From: Gammaproteobacteria bacterium
Lineage (GTDB): Bacteria > Pseudomonadota > Gammaproteobacteria > Pseudomonadales > Azotimanducaceae
Assembly (NCBI GenBank): GCA_009846005.1
Contig: VXYL01000002.1
Span: 1-63,614, forward strand
DNA length: 63,614 nt
Direction: 5' to 3'
Below are positions 61,176-63,614 of this stretch, in pieces. A program made the translations under genes and the position numbers. Within the stretch, counting starts at the first letter, position 1, and each line of letters opens with the position of its first letter. The notes under the pieces were generated by a model. The model ran no database searches. It was given only the letters and a program-made list of their open reading frames with translations, and had not been told where the DNA came from.

Positions 61176-62573
61176 ATGATCGATCCGCTGTTTCCGGACC
61201 ACGCTGCCCTGACGTCAGTCGAGAACGACCTCACCGAGAGGCTCGACGCCGTGCGCCGCGCCTCGGCTTCGCGCAAGTTGGCGGTTGGCGGCGTTCCGTC
61301 AGCCGCCTGGCTTCGGGAACTGCGGGACACCCGCTTCGACGGGCCGAGGGAACTGCCGGGTTTGATGGACTGGGTGATCGACGGCCTCGAAAGCGGAATG
61401 GTGCACATGACGCATCCCGGCTATCTCGGCCTGTTCAATCCCGCACCGACGTTCGCCGCCGAGTGCGCGGACCGCATCGCCGCGGCGTTCAATCCCCAGA
61501 TCTGCGTCTACTCCCATGCTGCCGCTGCCGTGGAGATCGAGTTGCACGTAATCCGGGAAGTCGCGCTGCGCGCGGGGCTGCCGGAAGGATCGGGCGGGCA
61601 TTTCACGAGCGGCGGGGCCGAGGCGAACCATGCGGCGACGCTTTGCGCGCTCCAGGCGAACTGCCCCGCCTACGGCGAGCGCGGGATGTCGGCGTTCGCC
61701 GGGCCACCGTCGGTCTACGTGTCGAGGGAAAGCCATCTGGCATGGCTGAAGATCGCCCACGCGACCGGGATTGGTCGCAACGCCGTTCGCCTTATCGCGA
61801 CGGACGGCCACGGGCGCATGGACCCGAGGGCTTTGAAGGAGACCGTCGCAGCGGACATCGGCAAAGGCTGTGTGCCGGTCATGATCGCGGCGACCGCGGG
61901 CACCACGAACGCTGGAATGATCGACCCGCTGACACCCTGCGGCGAACTGGCCCGTCGCCACGGCGCGTGGTTCCATGTCGATGCCGCCTGGGGCGGCGCG
62001 CTGGTCGCGAGCGCGGCCCACCGCAAGGCCCTCGCCGGCATCGAGCGCGCGGACTCGGTAACGATCGACGCGCACAAGTGGTTCGCCACCACCATGGGGG
62101 CGGGGATGTTCCTCACCGCCCGGCCGGAAGTCCCCGCCCAGGTCTTCCGCGTCCACACGAGCTACATGCCTGCCGGCGAGGCCGGCAAGGACTTCTACGC
62201 CAACTCCAACCAGTGGTCGCGCCGGTTTGTCGGCTTGCGTCTGTTCCTCGCACTCGGCGCGGCCGGGTGGGATGGATTCGCGGGACATGTCGCGCGCTCC
62301 ATTCGCCTGACCGGGCGACTCGCCCGGCACCTCCAGGGCCACGGATGGTCGCTCGTCAATGCTTCTCCCATGGCCGTCGCCTGCCTGGTACCTCCGCAAG
62401 GGCACGAGGCGGTTCGACGCTACATCGACGCCGTCCTCGAGGACGGTCGGTACTGGGTGTCGGAAGCGAGTTTCGAGGGTCGACCGGCGCTGCGCGCTTG
62501 CGTCACGAACGGAAGAACCAGCGAGCGCGACATCGACTCGCTTGCCGAATTCCTAGCCTCGGTTCGGGTCTGA
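61176..62573 (+). CDS. PLP-dependent group II amino acid decarboxylase-like enzyme
   Basis: A 465-aa fold-type I PLP enzyme. Lys301 in TIDAHKWFAT binds PLP; upstream are THPGYLGLFNPAPTF, TSGGAEANHAATLCALQ and FHVDAAWGGALV, as in aromatic-L-amino-acid or glutamate decarboxylases. ATG 61176 lies 7 bases past the Ada stop. A PLP decarboxylase directly behind ada is unusual, so they may share a promoter by chance or through a stress response. Confidence 0.9.
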   Translation: MIDPLFPDHAALTSVENDLTERLDAVRRASASRKLAVGGVPSAAWLRELRDTRFDGPRELPGLMDWVIDGLESGMVHMTHPGYLGLFNPAPTFAAECADRIAAAFNPQICVYSHAAAAVEIELHVIREVALRAGLPEGSGGHFTSGGAEANHAATLCALQANCPAYGERGMSAFAGPPSVYVSRESHLAWLKIAHATGIGRNAVRLIATDGHGRMDPRALKETVAADIGKGCVPVMIAATAGTTNAGMIDPLTPCGELARRHGAWFHVDAAWGGALVASAAHRKALAGIERADSVTIDAHKWFATTMGAGMFLTARPEVPAQVFRVHTSYMPAGEAGKDFYANSNQWSRRFVGLRLFLALGAAGWDGFAGHVARSIRLTGRLARHLQGHGWSLVNASPMAVACLVPPQGHEAVRRYIDAVLEDGRYWVSEASFEGRPALRACVTNGRTSERDIDSLAEFLASVRV

Positions 62574-62639
62574 TCGCGACCTCCGTGCGCGGTTCAGCAA
62601 GGCCCGCGAAGTCGTGGAGTTCGGCAACTCGCATGGGGT

Positions 62640-63044
62640 TCAGCCTGCGCGCAGGTGCGTCGTCGTCATGTCGATCAGGAGGCGGCCAGTCGGACTCCGG
62701 ACGAGGGTCCGCACGACAACGAGTCTCCTTCCCCTCTGGACGGTCGTCGACCGGGCGGTCAGTTCGCCATCGCGTTCGTTGCCGAGCAGAACCGTGTGCA
62801 GGCCAACCGCTAGGGGGAAGCCCTCGCCGTTCTCCCCCACGCTGCCCGGATCGCCGACCGCACATACCGTCGCCGCGACATCGGCCAACCAGATCAAGGC
62901 GCCGGCGTGCACCGTGCCGAACGCATTCCTTGCCGCGTCGGTGACAGCCATTTTGGCGACTACCAAGTCCGGTTCCCGGCTCTCGACGGTGAGCTCGACC
63001 CCGCCCGACCAGCGGTCTTCGGCAAGGCGTTCATTGACGTTCAC
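62640..63044 (-). CDS. PaaI-type hot-dog thioesterase
   Basis: A 134-aa hot-dog fold thioesterase. FGTVHAGALIWLADVAAT contains the catalytic region with the HAGA loop and Asp54, matching PaaI/DUF4442 family enzymes that hydrolyse aromatic or other acyl-CoA. It runs convergently into the PLP enzyme gene with 66 bases between. Likely a cytosolic tetramer. Confidence 0.87.
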   Translation of the reverse strand: MNVNERLAEDRWSGGVELTVESREPDLVVAKMAVTDAARNAFGTVHAGALIWLADVAATVCAVGDPGSVGENGEGFPLAVGLHTVLLGNERDGELTARSTTVQRGRRLVVVRTLVRSPTGRLLIDMTTTHLRAG

Positions 63045-63559
63045 AGGCTTCCTTCTCCCCTTGTTCCAGGCGGCATCTCCCGGCCCTGGGCGGCCAGGGC
63101 CGACACGACTTCGGACCTGAGCACGCTCGCACGGGAGACAACACTCGTCGCTCCGTTTCTTGCTTCGGCATTCGAGATGTAGCGCTCACCAACGCCGCAG
63201 GCGACCTCTGGCCTATGCGTCGCGAGGGACCCGATTGGCGACGACGCCTCGATGCCGGGTGCCATCCGACCTCGCCCACAGGACGACTCGCGCTTCGCGC
63301 GCAGCCACATCGTAGATCCGCTTGCCGAACGGGTTTCCTGGCACCCGGTGACCGCGTTTGACTGGCCCGGTCGGCCGCCGGGGGCGTGCTTCCAACGGCA
63401 AACCGGCAGGGCCACGAAATCGACGAGTATCTTGCCCTCGTCACGGCGGCTCGCGCCTCGATGGCGCTCCCGAAGGGCGCCCAAGAGCTCCGTCTGCACG
63501 GACTGGCTGACGTTAATGTTGCCCGCTGATCACCTCCGCGAGCGTCGGTACGATCCCCA
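63045..63559. other. Stretch with no recognisable gene before the IS-like end
   Basis: About 500 bases upstream of the thioesterase. Several overlapping open frames exist on both strands, but none resembles a known protein. It may be a degraded sequence next to an insertion. Confidence 0.45.
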
Positions 63560-63614
63560 TGTTAGTACCGGAGTAAAACTCCCCAAAAGTGCCGAAGTAA
63601 AAATCCCCACCTGG
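63560..63614. mobile_element. Probable terminus of an IS21-family element (cut by the window edge)
   Basis: Starts TGTTAGTA at 63560 and then carries two imperfect 24-base direct repeats (63564-63587 and 63588-63611, about 19 of 24 positions equal). Both contain GTAAAA followed by TCCCCA. Tandem terminal repeats starting with TG are typical of IS21 ends, where the transposase binds. The element's genes would lie beyond the window. The composition is clearly AT-richer than its surroundings. Confidence 0.5.

Noticed and set aside
58503-63614. tRNA or rRNA genes
   Set aside because: No cloverleaf arms or rRNA core sequences were seen here or elsewhere in the window by eye.

Overview
The window is a high-GC bacterial chromosome segment. 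TonB-dependent receptors, a FecI/FecR-type sigma/anti-sigma pair, CaiB/BaiF CoA-transferase, MaoC hydratases, N-acyl-D-amino-acid deacylase and GlcD-like oxidase genes point to a Gram-negative proteobacterium, most likely an uncultured marine or host-associated gammaproteobacterium. That placement is inference, since no rRNA or tRNA gene was seen. Neighbouring genes often overlap by 4 bases (ATGA or GTGA), so much of the window is translationally coupled. GTG and TTG starts are common.

Layout. 1-11.3 kb (minus): a SulP transporter coupled to a giant modular type I polyketide synthase that runs off the left edge; visible domains are KS-AT-DH-cMT-ER-KR-ACP-KS. 11.4-19.8 kb: alpha/beta hydrolase and MaoC-like protein, an ACT-domain phenylalanine hydroxylase with a VOC protein, a secreted protein, a YejF-like double ABC ATPase, a 5'-3' exonuclease-like protein and a CoA-transferase. 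19.9-26.6 kb (plus): NIPSNAP protein, amidase, two mevalonate-pathway kinase-fold enzymes, an alcohol dehydrogenase, PPK2 and a nucleotidyltransferase. 26.5-35.1 kb (minus): FitAB-type toxin-antitoxin, hydrolase, single-chain acyl-CoA carboxylase, lone Phd antitoxin, a DUF35/thiolase-like pair, a dienelactone hydrolase-like protein and a small aspartyl protease. 35.3-39.2 kb (plus): MaoC hydratase, a DUF6580-like/DUF4430-like membrane-secreted pair, a decayed VapBC locus and a D-aminoacylase. 39.3-44.1 kb (minus): ECF sigma, FecR and a TonB receptor. 44.4-48.9 kb: deaminase, FAD oxidase, 2-hydroxyacid dehydrogenase and a coupled trio (nucleotidyltransferase-like, 65-aa basic protein, methyltransferase). 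48.9-58.5 kb (minus): one cluster of TonB receptor, two ABC exporters and a large secreted repeat protein. 60-63 kb: Ada, a PLP decarboxylase and a PaaI thioesterase; the right edge has an IS21-like terminus.

Themes. Acyl-CoA chemistry dominates: carboxylase, hydratases, thiolase-like, CoA-transferase, thioesterase and a PKS using malonyl extension plus C-methylation. A family of bipartite palindromic repeats (GTAGGGGACGGGC... paired with GGGCGACC...GTAGGGG in inverse) is scattered through the intergenic spaces, and in three places the repeat supplies the TAG stop codon of the adjacent gene. The best candidates for something undescribed are the TonB-receptor/ABC/ABC/secreted-protein cluster, the stop-codon-donating repeat family and the nucleotidyltransferase-small protein-methyltransferase trio.
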